Counted from the first letter of the stretch, positions 1-9,731 are shown. The stretch: DNA of 64,000 bases from DATFVA01 sp963774455 (GCA_963774455.1 CAVZFD010000005.1:186001-250000); one strand, 5' to 3'. The notes: generated by a model not told the origin, from the sequence alone. A program made the numbers and translations.

Positions 1-1
1 T

Positions 2-145
2 CCGATAATCAAAGAATCTTTTAAGCAGAACGCACTGCCTTCTTCTTCCAAAGGATTAAAACTTCTGCCTTCAAAGCTTGGCGATGATGCAGCATTATAC
101 GGTGGTTTACCGCTTGCAGAAGAATTCCTGAAGGTTAAGATCTAA
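2..145 (+). CDS. C-terminal fragment of a ROK-family sugar kinase/regulator
   Basis: The window opens inside a reading frame that runs to a TAA at 143-145. The 47 visible residues end with LGDDAALYGGLPLAEEF, which matches the usual C-terminus of ROK (repressor, ORF, kinase) proteins such as glucokinases, where LGDDAALLGAA precedes the end. The sugar-binding and ATP-binding parts lie outside the window, so kinase and repressor cannot be told apart. It converges on the ABC-F gene, and the two stop codons overlap by a few bases. Family assignment rests on one short motif; moderately sure. Confidence 0.6.
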   Translation, partial: PIIKESFKQNALPSSSKGLKLLPSKLGDDAALYGGLPLAEEFLKVKI

Positions 146-2085
146 TTAAATTGACTCTCCACTTCGGCGAGTTCGTTGGAAGCCTTTTCCCATTCGGCAA
201 GTATTCTCTCCAGTTCTTTTTTAGAATCCTGGAATTCCTGGTTTTTAATTCTTGCCTTATCGGGATTGGTGTAAGTCTCGGGAAGAGTTAAATCCTTCTC
301 CAGCTTCTTTACCTGTGCTTCCAGCTCTGATATTCTTTTTTCCAGGACTTCAATTTTCTTTAAAAGATCTTTTGTGGCCTTGTACCTTTTCTGCCGCTGT
401 TCTGCCTCAAGTCTTTTCTGGTCCTTACGTGAGGCCGCTTCATTATTAGCAGATTCTTTAACCAGCCGGCTTTCTTCTTCCAGCATTCCTCTCTTCCTCA
501 GGTAATACTCTATTCCCCCCTCAAAACTTTTAATCTCACCTTTCCTTATTTCCACAACCTTATTTACAACAGGTTCAAGGAAATCAATATCATGTGATAC
601 AAGTATTAACGATCCCTTAAAATCGATCAGCGCTCTCTGAAGAACTTTTTTGGAAGATATATCCAGGTGGTTCGTTGGTTCATCAAGAATAATGAAATTG
701 GATTTCGTCAGAAGGATCTTCGCCAGAGCTATGCGGCTTTTTTCTCCCCCTGATAAAACCCCGACTTTCTTAAATACATCATCGCCTGTAAATAAAAATG
801 AACCGAGCAAAGAGCGCAGCTGACCTACTGTTTTGTCTTCAGCAATTCCTTCAACTGTTTCGATGATATCTAATTCAGGATTTAAGTTGTCGGCCACATC
901 CTGTGCATAATATGAAATTATTGTATTATGTCCCGTAATCCGTTCGCCACCGTCAATATTTAACACGCCGGCAATTATTTTTGAAAATGTGGTCTTTCCT
1001 GCTCCGTTAGGCCCCACAAAAGCTATCTTTTCACCTCTGTTTACCGTAAAATCAAGATTCTTCAGAACAACATTATCCCCGTACGTCTTCGTAATATTTT
1101 TCAATTCTATATTGACCTTCCCGCTCGAGGGAGGCTCAGGAAACTTAATATAAATATCATCGCTGGTTTCAGGAAGTTCTATTAATTCCATTTTTTCCAG
1201 CTGTTTTATTCTGCTCTGAACCTGCTTTGCCTTTGTAGCTTTGTAGCGGAATCGTTCGATAAATTTTTCTGTTTCTTTAATTTTTTTCTGCTGAAGGATA
1301 AAATGGTTTTCTGTAAGCTTGTCTCTTTCTTCTTTAAACCGGAGGTAATCATCATAACTGCCGTTATACGTGTTGAACCTGCCAAGATAAATTTCCAGCG
1401 TCCTGTCGGTAACCTGGTTGATGAAATGTTTATCGTGGGAGACTATTAAAAGAGCACCCTTATAGGATTTAAGAAAGCTGATAAGCCACTCAAGCGAGTC
1501 AAGGTCCAGGTGATTCGTTGGCTCATCCATTAACAGGAGGTCATTCTGCTGGATAAGTATTTTTGCCAGGGCAATACGCATCTGCCATCCGCCGGAAAAC
1601 TCATCTGTGAGTCGTTGAAAATCCTTTTCTTCAAATCCCAGCCCGGTCAATATTTTTTCTACTCTCGATTCGGCGCTGTATGAGTCGAGTTCCTCAAGTC
1701 GGATATGAACCTCTCCGAGCTGATGAACAAGATCTTTTCTTTCTTCCGCTGATAAATTGTCTGTCGACAATTTATCCGTCAGTTCAGTCTCTTTTTCCTG
1801 AAGGTCAACAATATCGGCTAAAGCTGACTTTGCTTCTTCAAGAAGAGTTGAGCCGCTGTGGGTAACATTTTCCTGCGGGAGATAGCCTATACTTGTCCTT
1901 TTCTGCTGTTGTATTTTACCTGATTCAGGCGGGAGAGTTCTGTAAATAATTTTAAGAAGGGATGATTTACCGGTGCCGTTTGCTCCAACCAATGAAATCT
2001 TATCACCGGAAGTAATCTTCAGGTTGATATCTTTAAATAAGTATTTGCCGCCGAACTGCAGCGAAATATTGGTGAGGTCTATCAT
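142..2085 (-). CDS. ABC-F family ATPase (Uup/EttA-like, ribosome-associated)
   Basis: This is a soluble tandem ATP-binding-cassette protein of 647 residues with no membrane segments, the hallmark of the ABC-F family, whose members act on the ribosome. The first cassette has Walker A GANGTGKSS at residues 34-42, signature FSGGW near 165 and LLLMDEPTNHLDLDS. The second has GPNGAGKTT near 357, LSGGEKSR near 450 and FIILDEPTNHLDISS. A charged linker (residues about 245-320) separates the cassettes. A lysine/glutamate-rich coiled coil fills about 550-640, as in Uup. It lies 12 bp after the PorZ-like gene on the same strand, so the two may be co-transcribed. The exact ABC-F subfamily is not settled. 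Confidence 0.9.
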   Translation of the reverse strand: MIDLTNISLQFGGKYLFKDINLKITSGDKISLVGANGTGKSSLLKIIYRTLPPESGKIQQQKRTSIGYLPQENVTHSGSTLLEEAKSALADIVDLQEKETELTDKLSTDNLSAEERKDLVHQLGEVHIRLEELDSYSAESRVEKILTGLGFEEKDFQRLTDEFSGGWQMRIALAKILIQQNDLLLMDEPTNHLDLDSLEWLISFLKSYKGALLIVSHDKHFINQVTDRTLEIYLGRFNTYNGSYDDYLRFKEERDKLTENHFILQQKKIKETEKFIERFRYKATKAKQVQSRIKQLEKMELIELPETSDDIYIKFPEPPSSGKVNIELKNITKTYGDNVVLKNLDFTVNRGEKIAFVGPNGAGKTTFSKIIAGVLNIDGGERITGHNTIISYYAQDVADNLNPELDIIETVEGIAEDKTVGQLRSLLGSFLFTGDDVFKKVGVLSGGEKSRIALAKILLTKSNFIILDEPTNHLDISSKKVLQRALIDFKGSLILVSHDIDFLEPVVNKVVEIRKGEIKSFEGGIEYYLRKRGMLEEESRLVKESANNEAASRKDQKRLEAEQRQKRYKATKDLLKKIEVLEKRISELEAQVKKLEKDLTLPETYTNPDKARIKNQEFQDSKKELERILAEWEKASNELAEVESQFN

Positions 2086-2097
2086 CTATATCTGTTT

Positions 2098-4326
2098 TTA
2101 TTTATGCAGTACAGCAACCTTACCCGTGATTACGTTATTACCCTCTTTATCGAAGGCTACAACCAGGTAGACACCGCTTCCGACCAGGTTACCCTTCTCA
2201 TCCTTCCCGTCCCATGAGGCAATACGACCGCCGGGGGATGAAAATTCTTTAATAAGTCTTCCTTCAATGCTAAGTATTTTGATATCCGTATCCTTGATAA
2301 GTCCATCGATAGTCAGCTTATTATCGCCGTTATTCAGAATAAACGGGTTGGGGTACACAAATAATTCGGAAAATGATTCTTCAGGTTTAACAGCCGGAGT
2401 ATCGAATGATGTCAATCCCTCATCGGTTCCGACAAACACTCTTCCGCTATTAGGGTCAACGGCTAAACTGCGTATTTCATCTGAGAGCAGGGCACTATTC
2501 TTTGAATCATAAGTTGCAAGAAGGCTTGAACCATCTGAATTTACGAGAAGTAGTCCCTGGTTGGTTCCTATCCATTTATTATTGAGCGCGTCAACTGCTA
2601 TCACATTTATTGTCTGCTGCCTAAGTGCAAATACCGAGGTAATTCGAAAATCAGGATTACTATTTAAAGCGGTACCGTTATTCGTTATAACATTCACACC
2701 CAGGCTTGTTCCCACCCATACATCACCTCTTTTATCAACAACCACTGAATATACAAAATTGCTGTTAAGCCCGTCATCGGTATTCAGGAATCCGAACCTG
2801 CTGTCTGTTGAATCTGACTGGTCATTCTCGTTAAAATAAAATAATCCCAGTCTGTTCGTATTCCGTATGCAGTACCATTTTGTATCATAAGGGTCAATCG
2901 CCAATGAATAATGCTGATCCCACGACTGTCCCAATTCCGATGGGTTGGCATAGGTGTCCCATGTACTGTCAGGATGGAGCACTCCAAGGGTTCGTGCATC
3001 TCCGGGCCAGTAATTCAGTACCCAGAGATTTCCTTTTGAGTCTTTTCCGAATCCCGAGATTAGCAGAAAGTTCGGACTTTCAGGATCACCGACAAGAGGT
3101 GTGTTGCCTGTGGTAAAATTCTTAAACGTACCGTTTTTATAACTTGTGAATCCCTTTCCCCAGCTGCCGAAATAAACTTCATCGCCGGCAGGGGAGTTAA
3201 CAAAGTTAAAGGCATTCGTCAGTAATTGCGGTGTGGTTGCACGGTTATAGTTTGTCCATTTGGTTCCATCATACTGATAAAAGCCCACGCCTGTTCTGTC
3301 TTTTCCGCTTGCAGACCACAAATTTCCGCTGTTATCTACAGTAAGTTCCGGAAACTGATTTGCCTGGGGACCGTTAGGATAGTGGTATTTCGTGGCACGT
3401 ACCTCATAGATACCTGCGTTTGAGGCTGCAACTAAACCAAGCGTGCCAGAATAGGCTAACTTGTTGATCTGAGAAGATGAGGAATCAAACGCCGATAAAT
3501 TATTATTGATATAGAGGTATATAACCTTTCCTACAGCGATAAACAGAGAATCATTTCTTACAAGAAGATCATTAACCGGGATATTATTAAACTGGGGAAG
3601 ATAAGAACTCCATGTAGAATCATTCATTATCGACAGGCCCTTATCCGTTGCCGCTATAACAGAATTATTTATTTTTATAATGCGGGATATATTATTCGAT
3701 GGAAGTCCGTCCAGGGTAGTATAAGTATTCCAGGATTCAGGTGCAGATAAATTTTCAGCTCCTGCTTTCTGAATGGCAACACCTGCACTAGTTGCAAGAT
3801 ATATCAGGTCCGCCCTGAGTAAAGTATTCACTTTTATGTAAGGCTGAAAATTTCCGTATTTAAAAAAAGTATCGTAAAACAGGTAGTTTTTTGAATCTAT
3901 AAGCGAGAGACCAAAATCAGTGCAGGCGTATATTGTATCCCCGATCGATTCCAGGTAATTAATACTCTTGTTCGATTGTTCAGTATCATTATAGATATCG
4001 AGAATGGTTTTAAGCTGTTTCGTGGATGGATCATAAACATCTATGGCCCCCTCTTCACCGCCGAACCAGACTTTGCCGTCCTCATTTATGGCAACAGCAT
4101 TCAAAGAAGAACCGATCAATCCGTCATTTTTATGCAGTGTCAGGAACTCTCCGGAATTCTTATTATAGAGGAATCCACCGCCGCCGCTTGCGGCCCATAC
4201 TCCGTTTTGAGCAGCCTGTAATGATCTTACATTTTTCATATCAGTATAGTTTTTCCAGTTGGAAGTCTCCTGACTATACAGAATATGAATGCTGATTAAA
4301 AAAAGTATTAAAAAATGATTCTTCAT
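2098..4326 (-). CDS. Secreted PorZ-like beta-propeller protein with C-terminal sorting/FlgD-like domain
   Basis: The 742-residue product starts with a signal peptide (MKNHFLILFLISIHILYS). Two-component-regulator-type propeller repeats follow, with recurring phrases such as GKVWFGGEEGAI, GDVWVGTSLGV and NKWIGTNQGLL. The last ~90 residues (from YPNPFILNNGDNKL) form a FlgD-like or type IX secretion C-terminal domain ending in SGVYLVVAFDKEGN...VAVLHK. The N-terminal repeats and overall order resemble PorZ, the cell-surface component of the type IX attachment complex. That identification is an inference; a generic Reg_prop surface protein is the alternative. It is followed closely by the ABC-F gene. 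Confidence 0.7.
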   Translation of the reverse strand: MKNHFLILFLISIHILYSQETSNWKNYTDMKNVRSLQAAQNGVWAASGGGGFLYNKNSGEFLTLHKNDGLIGSSLNAVAINEDGKVWFGGEEGAIDVYDPSTKQLKTILDIYNDTEQSNKSINYLESIGDTIYACTDFGLSLIDSKNYLFYDTFFKYGNFQPYIKVNTLLRADLIYLATSAGVAIQKAGAENLSAPESWNTYTTLDGLPSNNISRIIKINNSVIAATDKGLSIMNDSTWSSYLPQFNNIPVNDLLVRNDSLFIAVGKVIYLYINNNLSAFDSSSSQINKLAYSGTLGLVAASNAGIYEVRATKYHYPNGPQANQFPELTVDNSGNLWSASGKDRTGVGFYQYDGTKWTNYNRATTPQLLTNAFNFVNSPAGDEVYFGSWGKGFTSYKNGTFKNFTTGNTPLVGDPESPNFLLISGFGKDSKGNLWVLNYWPGDARTLGVLHPDSTWDTYANPSELGQSWDQHYSLAIDPYDTKWYCIRNTNRLGLFYFNENDQSDSTDSRFGFLNTDDGLNSNFVYSVVVDKRGDVWVGTSLGVNVITNNGTALNSNPDFRITSVFALRQQTINVIAVDALNNKWIGTNQGLLLVNSDGSSLLATYDSKNSALLSDEIRSLAVDPNSGRVFVGTDEGLTSFDTPAVKPEESFSELFVYPNPFILNNGDNKLTIDGLIKDTDIKILSIEGRLIKEFSSPGGRIASWDGKDEKGNLVGSGVYLVVAFDKEGNNVITGKVAVLHK

Positions 4327-4459
4327 TTATGTCCCTGCCGATTTGGGAATAAAGAATGACTAAGTATGAAAATTACAGAAACCAAAAATAATACTTTTCA
4401 ACTTGACTGAAAGGTTAAAATTCTTATCTACTTATTATTAAATGACTTAGAAGGGGAAG

Positions 4460-4927
4460 TTATTTCAGCTTATTGTTAAATAAGTCGGCCATTTCAATAG
4501 CAGTTAACACCGCATCATGACCTTTGTTTCCGGATTTTCCCCCGCTTCTTTCCATAGCCTGCTCAATGTTATTTGTTGTTAGTACACCGAATATAACCGG
4601 AATCCCGTAATCGAGAGAAACACGCTGAACTCCCTTGGTTACTCCCATTGAGACATAATCAAAATGCGGAGTTGCACCCCGGATTACGGCTCCGAGGCAG
4701 ATTATGGCAGAATATTTTTTTAATGATGCAAGCTGTGAAGCTGCTGCCGGAATTTCAAATGCACCCGGTACTTTCACCACGTCAATTTCATTCTCATTGT
4801 ATCCATTTTCGACAAAACATTTTCTTGCACCTTCAAGCAGACGTTCTGTTATGAATTCATTGAACCGGCTGACTACTATTGCAAATTTGAAATTTTTTAC
4901 GGAAGAATTACCAACTATGATGTTCAT
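4460..4927 (-). CDS. ribH: 6,7-dimethyl-8-ribityllumazine synthase
   Basis: The 155-residue protein catalyses the penultimate riboflavin step, condensing 5-amino-6-ribitylaminouracil with dihydroxybutanone phosphate. Family motifs are present: FNEFITERLLEGA near the N-terminus, VPGAFEIP, CLGAVIRGATPHFDYV with the catalytic histidine region, and PVIFGVLTTNN. The length matches the icosahedral type. It is third in a tight leftward run (Crp regulator, PHP protein, ribH) with gaps of 8 and 9 bp. No other riboflavin genes are nearby. Confidence 0.96.
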   Translation of the reverse strand: MNIIVGNSSVKNFKFAIVVSRFNEFITERLLEGARKCFVENGYNENEIDVVKVPGAFEIPAAASQLASLKKYSAIICLGAVIRGATPHFDYVSMGVTKGVQRVSLDYGIPVIFGVLTTNNIEQAMERSGGKSGNKGHDAVLTAIEMADLFNNKLK

Positions 4928-4936
4928 ATGATTTTA

Positions 4937-5767
4937 TCAGGCTGTGTTTCTGAGGAGTCTTTGTCTCATTGCATCTACTACAGCAGAAGTGACGTAATAT
5001 TTGCCGAAATTATGCTCATCCTCTCTTTTCCCGCCATGGTAATCTGAACCTCCCGATTCCAGGAGGAAATACTCATTTACAATCCCCTTGTAAAATTTAA
5101 CGAGCTGCTGAGAATGGGAAGGATGGATAACTTCTATTCCGTCAACCCCGGCTTCAATTAATTCTTTAAGAATATGCTCGGGCATTACTCCCGGATGCGC
5201 GATGAACGAAAGACCTCCCGAATCGGATATTATCTTAAATGCACTTCTGGGCGATACATGTACTTTTTTTTCATATGCGGGGCAGCCATTGCCAATATAT
5301 TTGTTGAATGCTTCATAATATGAATTTGTGTAACCACCTTCGGCCAATGCCTGGGCTATATGAGGACGTCCGACAGCGGAATTCCGGGCGAATTTCAGGA
5401 CATCATCAAGCTTAAGAGAAATCCCGAGTGTATTCAGCTTCCTTACGATTCTATCGGCTCTCTTAAGTCGTTCAGCTCTGAAAAATTCAAGGTACCTTTC
5501 AAGTTCTGGATTGCCAGGCTCAACAAAGTAACCAAGGATATGAATTTCCCTGTCCATTATATCTGAGCTGATTTCAACGCCAGGGATAATTTCAACTCCT
5601 ACCTTCCTGCCGTATTCAGAAGCTTCTGCGATTCCAGCCAGGTTATCATGGTCTGTAATGCTTAATACTTCAATTCCTTTCCCCTTAGCCTTATCGATTA
5701 ATTCCTGTGGAGAATTAAAACCGTCTGAGTAGTTTGTATGTGAATGTAAATCAATTTTAGCACGCAT
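4937..5767 (-). CDS. PHP-domain metal-dependent phosphoesterase (TrpH/RNase AM-like)
   Basis: The 276-residue protein carries the polymerase-and-histidinol-phosphatase (PHP) metal site: HSHTNYSDG at residues 8-16, ITDHDN near 38, FIAHPG near 190 and SGGSDYHG near 243. Stand-alone proteins of this size belong to the TrpH/YciV group. Characterised members hydrolyse 3',5'-nucleotide bisphosphates or trim the 5' ends of RNA. It lies between the Crp-type regulator and ribH with very short gaps, so co-transcription is likely. The natural substrate is not visible from sequence. Confidence 0.88.
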   Translation of the reverse strand: MRAKIDLHSHTNYSDGFNSPQELIDKAKGKGIEVLSITDHDNLAGIAEASEYGRKVGVEIIPGVEISSDIMDREIHILGYFVEPGNPELERYLEFFRAERLKRADRIVRKLNTLGISLKLDDVLKFARNSAVGRPHIAQALAEGGYTNSYYEAFNKYIGNGCPAYEKKVHVSPRSAFKIISDSGGLSFIAHPGVMPEHILKELIEAGVDGIEVIHPSHSQQLVKFYKGIVNEYFLLESGGSDYHGGKREDEHNFGKYYVTSAVVDAMRQRLLRNTA

Positions 5768-5775
5768 TAATCATT

Positions 5776-6459
5776 TCAACTGAACATTTCTTTAAATTTT
5801 TCATAGTCTAATATACGAAGTTTTGAGCCATCCAGCTCAACAAATCCTTTTTTCGCAAAAGAATGGAGAGTTCTTGATATCGTTTCTCTTGAGGTTCCGG
5901 CCATATTAGCAAGATCGTGCTGATAAGGAAGCTTTTCTATTTCAACTGTACCCTGTTTAATTTTACCTACATCATCAGCTATCTGAAGAATTACGGTTGC
6001 TACCTTCCCTTCGGCGTCCTTGAGGGAGAGTGATTTAATTTTCATATCAGCAGACCGTAGCCTGTTGGTGAGTTCCTGAAGAAGTGCTATCGAAATTTCA
6101 GGATGACTGTGAAGCATTTCAAGAAATTCGCTTCTCTGAACAATGAACAGCTCCGCATCCTCCATCGCCGTAACGTTGGCCGACCTGCTCATTCCGTCGA
6201 GTATCGCCATTTCCCCGAAGAAATCTGATTCATTAAGTATAGTCAGAATCACTTCTTTCCCGTCATCGCTGACCCTGGAGACTTTAACTTTTCCTTTTAT
6301 GATTACAAATAAGGCGGATCCGGTTTCATGTTCAAAAAGGATTACCGAATCTTTGGTGAAAGATTTCCTTATTCCTAACCGCGAAATCTGTTCCAGGGTG
6401 CTTTCTTCGAGCTCGGAAAAAATGGGGACGTATCTTAAGAAGTCGATTTTATCTTGCAT
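5776..6459 (-). CDS. Crp/Fnr-family transcriptional regulator
   Basis: The 227-residue protein has an N-terminal cyclic-nucleotide-binding-type barrel (about residues 10-125, with GEMAILDGMSRSANV). A C-terminal winged helix-turn-helix contains MAGTSRETISRTLHSF near 188-203. No cysteine cluster is present at the N-terminus, so this is not an iron-sulfur FNR. It heads the leftward run with the PHP protein and ribH and is divergent from the SurA/PpiD-like gene across a 240-bp AT-rich gap. Ligand and regulon are unknown. Confidence 0.9.
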   Translation of the reverse strand: MQDKIDFLRYVPIFSELEESTLEQISRLGIRKSFTKDSVILFEHETGSALFVIIKGKVKVSRVSDDGKEVILTILNESDFFGEMAILDGMSRSANVTAMEDAELFIVQRSEFLEMLHSHPEISIALLQELTNRLRSADMKIKSLSLKDAEGKVATVILQIADDVGKIKQGTVEIEKLPYQHDLANMAGTSRETISRTLHSFAKKGFVELDGSKLRILDYEKFKEMFS

Positions 6460-6699
6460 ATTTTTGGCCTCTTTCCAGAAAAGTTAATTAAAAATGAAAT
6501 ATAAATTCGGGTTTGATTAAAGTCAATTTTCGTAAACCGTTATAAAATAAGTAAAAAGGCCTGTCACGCGTGTTAACTGCGTCTCTTTGAACAAAAAATT
6601 CAGGCATAATATTTACTTCAATTTTCATTGCTTTTTTTAACCTATGTCTCTATTTTAGACAACTTATTTATAAATATTTAGACTGGAGCGAAATAAATT

Positions 6700-8787
6700 A
6701 TGCCAATGATGGCGAAAATGCGGAGTTTGGCCCCTGCTTTTATTATTTCCGTAGGTGCTCTTTTTGTTCTTTTTATGGTTATGTCTGACTCAAATGTACT
6801 TGAGGCTTTTGGCGGACGGACTAATTACATTGGCAAAGTTGATGGCGAAGAAATCTCCTATCAGGATTTTAATAATGTTCTGGAACGACAGAGAGAACAG
6901 TTAGTGAAGCAGAATGGGGAGGATCTGAGTGAAGAACAAACTATTCAGATGCGCAACCAGGTTTGGGATGCAATGGTTACACAGATACTGCTTAAAAAGG
7001 AAATTAACAAATACGGCATCAGCGTATCTGATCAGGAAGTAAAAGATATTATTCTTGGTGATAATCCACCTGATTTTCTAAAGCAGAATTTTATTGATTC
7101 TACAGGGAAGTTCAACAGGCAGCTGTATGAATCAGCCCTTTTTGATCCCCGGAATAAAGATGTTCTAATCCAGGCAGAAGAAGGTGTAAGGCAGACAAGA
7201 TTGAATGAAAAACTCCAGAGTCTTGTCTTTGCTTCTGTAACTGTAAGCGAGGATGAAATAAGGAGAGACTTTACTGATCAGAATACGAAGATAAGTGCCG
7301 ACTATGTACTCGCTCCGCTTTTCCTGTTCCCCGATTCATCATTCAACATTACTGATGAAGCTATTAAAGATTACTATAACAATAATCTTGATAAATTCAG
7401 CGTTGTAGCTCAGAGAAAAGTTAAGTATGTATTATTTCCCTTCAAGGCATCCTCCGAAGATTCCACTTTCTCCAGAAGAAATCTTGAGATCATAGCGGAA
7501 AAATTCCAGCAGGATACATCAGATTTTAAATCTGTAGCTGAGAATTATGGGTCTTCTCAAGTGACAGTTGATACTATGTCGATGTCTCAATTTCCTAAGG
7601 AAATAACCGGACAGATTGAAAAAGCTCAGAAGGGCAAACTAGTTGGTCCTGTCCCGACTCAGCAGGGTTATGCGTTATACTATTTAACAGGTACCATTCC
7701 TTCCGATAAGCCTGAAGTAAGAGCTTCACATATTTTAATAAACCAGTATGGAAATGCAGAGCGGAATAAAGAAGAGGCAATGAAACTTTATGATCAGCTT
7801 AAGAACGGGGCTGACTTTCCAAAGCTTGCACATGAGTATTCCCGCGATCCCGGCAGCGCTCAGAACGGCGGTGATCTTGGATGGTTCAGCAAAGGCATGA
7901 TGGTGCCTGAATTTGAAAATGTAGCTTTGAATGCTAAAGTTGGAGTTGTGCAGGAACCAATACAAACCCAGTTCGGATACCATATCATAAAAGTAACCGA
8001 TAAATCCGATAAGAAATATATTGTGCAGAAGGTTGTAAATTCTCTTGATGTTTCTGCTACCACGAAGGATTTACTTCAATCGCAGGCGCAGGATTTTGCT
8101 TTTGTCGCAAAAAAGAATGGATTTGAGAGTGAAGCTAAATTAATGAATTATAAGGTACAGGAATCGGGTGCTTTCCAGGAAGATGCATCGACTATACCGG
8201 GATTGGGTCAGAATAAAAATATAACTGACTTTGCTTTCAATAATGATCTCAATACTGTAAGTGAACCATTCAGGCTCAGCTCAGGATATGCTGTTGCAAT
8301 GGTTTCGGATGTTACTAACGAAGGTGTGAAACCGTTCGAAGAGGTAAAAGGAAGTATAAAGCCCCAGGTTATACGGGAAAAACAGTTTGCTAAGGCAAAA
8401 CAGCTTGTTGAAGAAATTAAGCAGAAAGTTAACGGAGATTTAAGCAAGGCTCCAACAATTAATTCAAAAATAACTTATAACCAGGCAAAAGATTTTACTC
8501 CTGCCGGTACTGTTCCGGGATTAGGCAAGGACTGGGCATTCATAGAAACAGCCCTCGATGCTCCTCTGAACAAGGTAACAGATCCTGTGCACGGATACAG
8601 GGGTTATTATCTCATAAAGGTTACTGGCAGAACTCCTTTCGATTCTTCTAAGTATGAGATACAAAGAAATTCTATCAGGGATAAAATAATAAGGCAGAAA
8701 CAGAGTACAGTTCTTAATCAATGGATTGAAGAACTTAAAAAGAAAGCTGATATTGTTGATAACAGGAATCAGTTTTTCGGCCAATAG
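6700..8787 (+). CDS. Membrane-anchored periplasmic foldase, SurA/PpiD-like peptidyl-prolyl isomerase
   Basis: The 695-residue protein has one N-terminal membrane anchor (FIISVGALFVLFMVMS, residues 14-29), a SurA-N/PpiD chaperone region (about 40-190), and a parvulin domain near 340-445. The parvulin domain carries RASHILI, YSRDPGSAQNGGDLGWF and QFGYHIIKV. Further parvulin-like segments lie before and after it (QQGYALYYLTG and GYRGYYLIKVTG), so the protein resembles PpiD with repeated isomerase-like units. It would help fold outer-membrane and secreted proteins. A GGAG site 12 bp upstream supports this ATG. A strong terminator follows. Confidence 0.9.
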   Translation: MPMMAKMRSLAPAFIISVGALFVLFMVMSDSNVLEAFGGRTNYIGKVDGEEISYQDFNNVLERQREQLVKQNGEDLSEEQTIQMRNQVWDAMVTQILLKKEINKYGISVSDQEVKDIILGDNPPDFLKQNFIDSTGKFNRQLYESALFDPRNKDVLIQAEEGVRQTRLNEKLQSLVFASVTVSEDEIRRDFTDQNTKISADYVLAPLFLFPDSSFNITDEAIKDYYNNNLDKFSVVAQRKVKYVLFPFKASSEDSTFSRRNLEIIAEKFQQDTSDFKSVAENYGSSQVTVDTMSMSQFPKEITGQIEKAQKGKLVGPVPTQQGYALYYLTGTIPSDKPEVRASHILINQYGNAERNKEEAMKLYDQLKNGADFPKLAHEYSRDPGSAQNGGDLGWFSKGMMVPEFENVALNAKVGVVQEPIQTQFGYHIIKVTDKSDKKYIVQKVVNSLDVSATTKDLLQSQAQDFAFVAKKNGFESEAKLMNYKVQESGAFQEDASTIPGLGQNKNITDFAFNNDLNTVSEPFRLSSGYAVAMVSDVTNEGVKPFEEVKGSIKPQVIREKQFAKAKQLVEEIKQKVNGDLSKAPTINSKITYNQAKDFTPAGTVPGLGKDWAFIETALDAPLNKVTDPVHGYRGYYLIKVTGRTPFDSSKYEIQRNSIRDKIIRQKQSTVLNQWIEELKKKADIVDNRNQFFGQ

Positions 8788-8808
8788 GGATATAAAAATT
8801 TTATCTAC

Positions 8809-8851
8809 ACCCCTGTTTAAAAGCTGAGTCTATAAACAGGGGTTTTGTTTT
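8809..8851 (+). terminator. Rho-independent terminator after the foldase gene
   Basis: An 11-bp perfect stem pairs 8809-8819 (ACCCCTGTTTA) with 8833-8843 (TAAACAGGGGT). A 13-nt loop separates the arms and a T-rich tract follows (TTTGTTTTT). It starts 21 bp after the foldase stop codon. Confidence 0.85.
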
Positions 8852-8873
8852 TATAACATGGCATAGAACCTGG

Positions 8874-9407
8874 ATGTATTTCCGATACTCTATCATATTA
8901 CTGCTGCTGGTGTCTTCTTATGCGGAGGCTCAGTTCGGCGATAAACACTTTAGTATAGGGGTAAATGGCGTTTATACTACCACTGCCAGGGTGTATTTGA
9001 ATCCAAATTCTTCTGATCCGGTGCTCCGTAACAATGCATTCGAAATTTCCGACATTTTTAATCCGGCAGTAGATCTTCGCTATAGAATTACTGATGATAT
9101 AATTCTGGGTATCGGAACAGAGTATATGAAATCTACCGCTTCAGGACCCAACCTTACTGCCTTTTTCGGAAATTCAACCGTAACCATCGATGTGAACGAT
9201 GGATTCCTGTTGATACCACTGGAAGTTTCAGGTTATTATATACTTCCATTCTCTACTGAAAAATTTAAATTCCTTATGGGCGGGGGAGCTGGCTATTACT
9301 ACGGCGAGCATATAAGGGAGTTCGGTGATGCTTCTGTTTCAACTGTAAGCCGTGATTTTGCTTACGGAATACAGGTTTCTGTCTCTATGGATTATATGAT
9401 ACAGTGA
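8874..9407 (+). CDS. Outer-membrane beta-barrel protein, interrupted by a frameshift
   Basis: The first 177 residues begin with a signal peptide (MYFRYSIILLLLVSSYAEA|Q) and continue with alternating hydrophobic strands typical of small porin-like barrels (FSIGVNGVYTTTARVYL, DLRYRITDDIILGIGTEYM, FLIPLEVSGYYILPF). The frame stops at a TGA at 9405-9407 in the middle of a strand. The next frame continues the barrel without interruption to 9588, so the gene appears to be split by one surplus base near 9396-9405. Function beyond barrel formation cannot be said. Confidence 0.75.
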   Translation: MYFRYSIILLLLVSSYAEAQFGDKHFSIGVNGVYTTTARVYLNPNSSDPVLRNNAFEISDIFNPAVDLRYRITDDIILGIGTEYMKSTASGPNLTAFFGNSTVTIDVNDGFLLIPLEVSGYYILPFSTEKFKFLMGGGAGYYYGEHIREFGDASVSTVSRDFAYGIQVSVSMDYMIQ

Positions 9408-9588
9408 TGATATAACAGTTCATTCCGAAATGAAATTCAGAGATCCCCAGTTTAAAGTAAAAAGTGCTTATGACAAACTTGAAGTGAATTATAAGGATCA
9501 GAAAATAAATCTTGCACAGAAAACATTTGATTCAAAAATTGATGTTGATGGTGTTACCTTCATATTGGGATTTTCATTTCTCTTCTAA
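9400..9588 (+). pseudogene. Frameshifted C-terminal part of the outer-membrane barrel
   Basis: In the frame one base along from the upstream barrel gene, 9400-9588 encodes YSDDITVHSEMKFRDPQF, a further stretch, and the ending VDGVTFILGFSFLF. The last two strands finish on the terminal aromatic residue expected for insertion by the BAM machinery. Joining the two frames gives a coherent barrel of about 237 residues. This is either real gene decay or an assembly error. Confidence 0.7.
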
Positions 9589-9731
9589 CCGCACATTTTA
9601 ATTCCGGATAACCTTGACCATAACCCTATTGATCTGATTAATGAAAAGATGGATATAAAATCCCATCATGGTTTTTATTCATCTTATATTTTTTGTCCCG
9701 CTTCTGATTTTTTTTATTAAGTTTGTAACCA

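Noticed and set aside
9589..9731. Bacteroidetes-type promoter (TTTTTG, then TAAGTTTG) just before aroK
   Set aside because: The -7 box would end only 6 bp before the ATG, implying a leaderless transcript. With T-rich DNA here, the match is weak.
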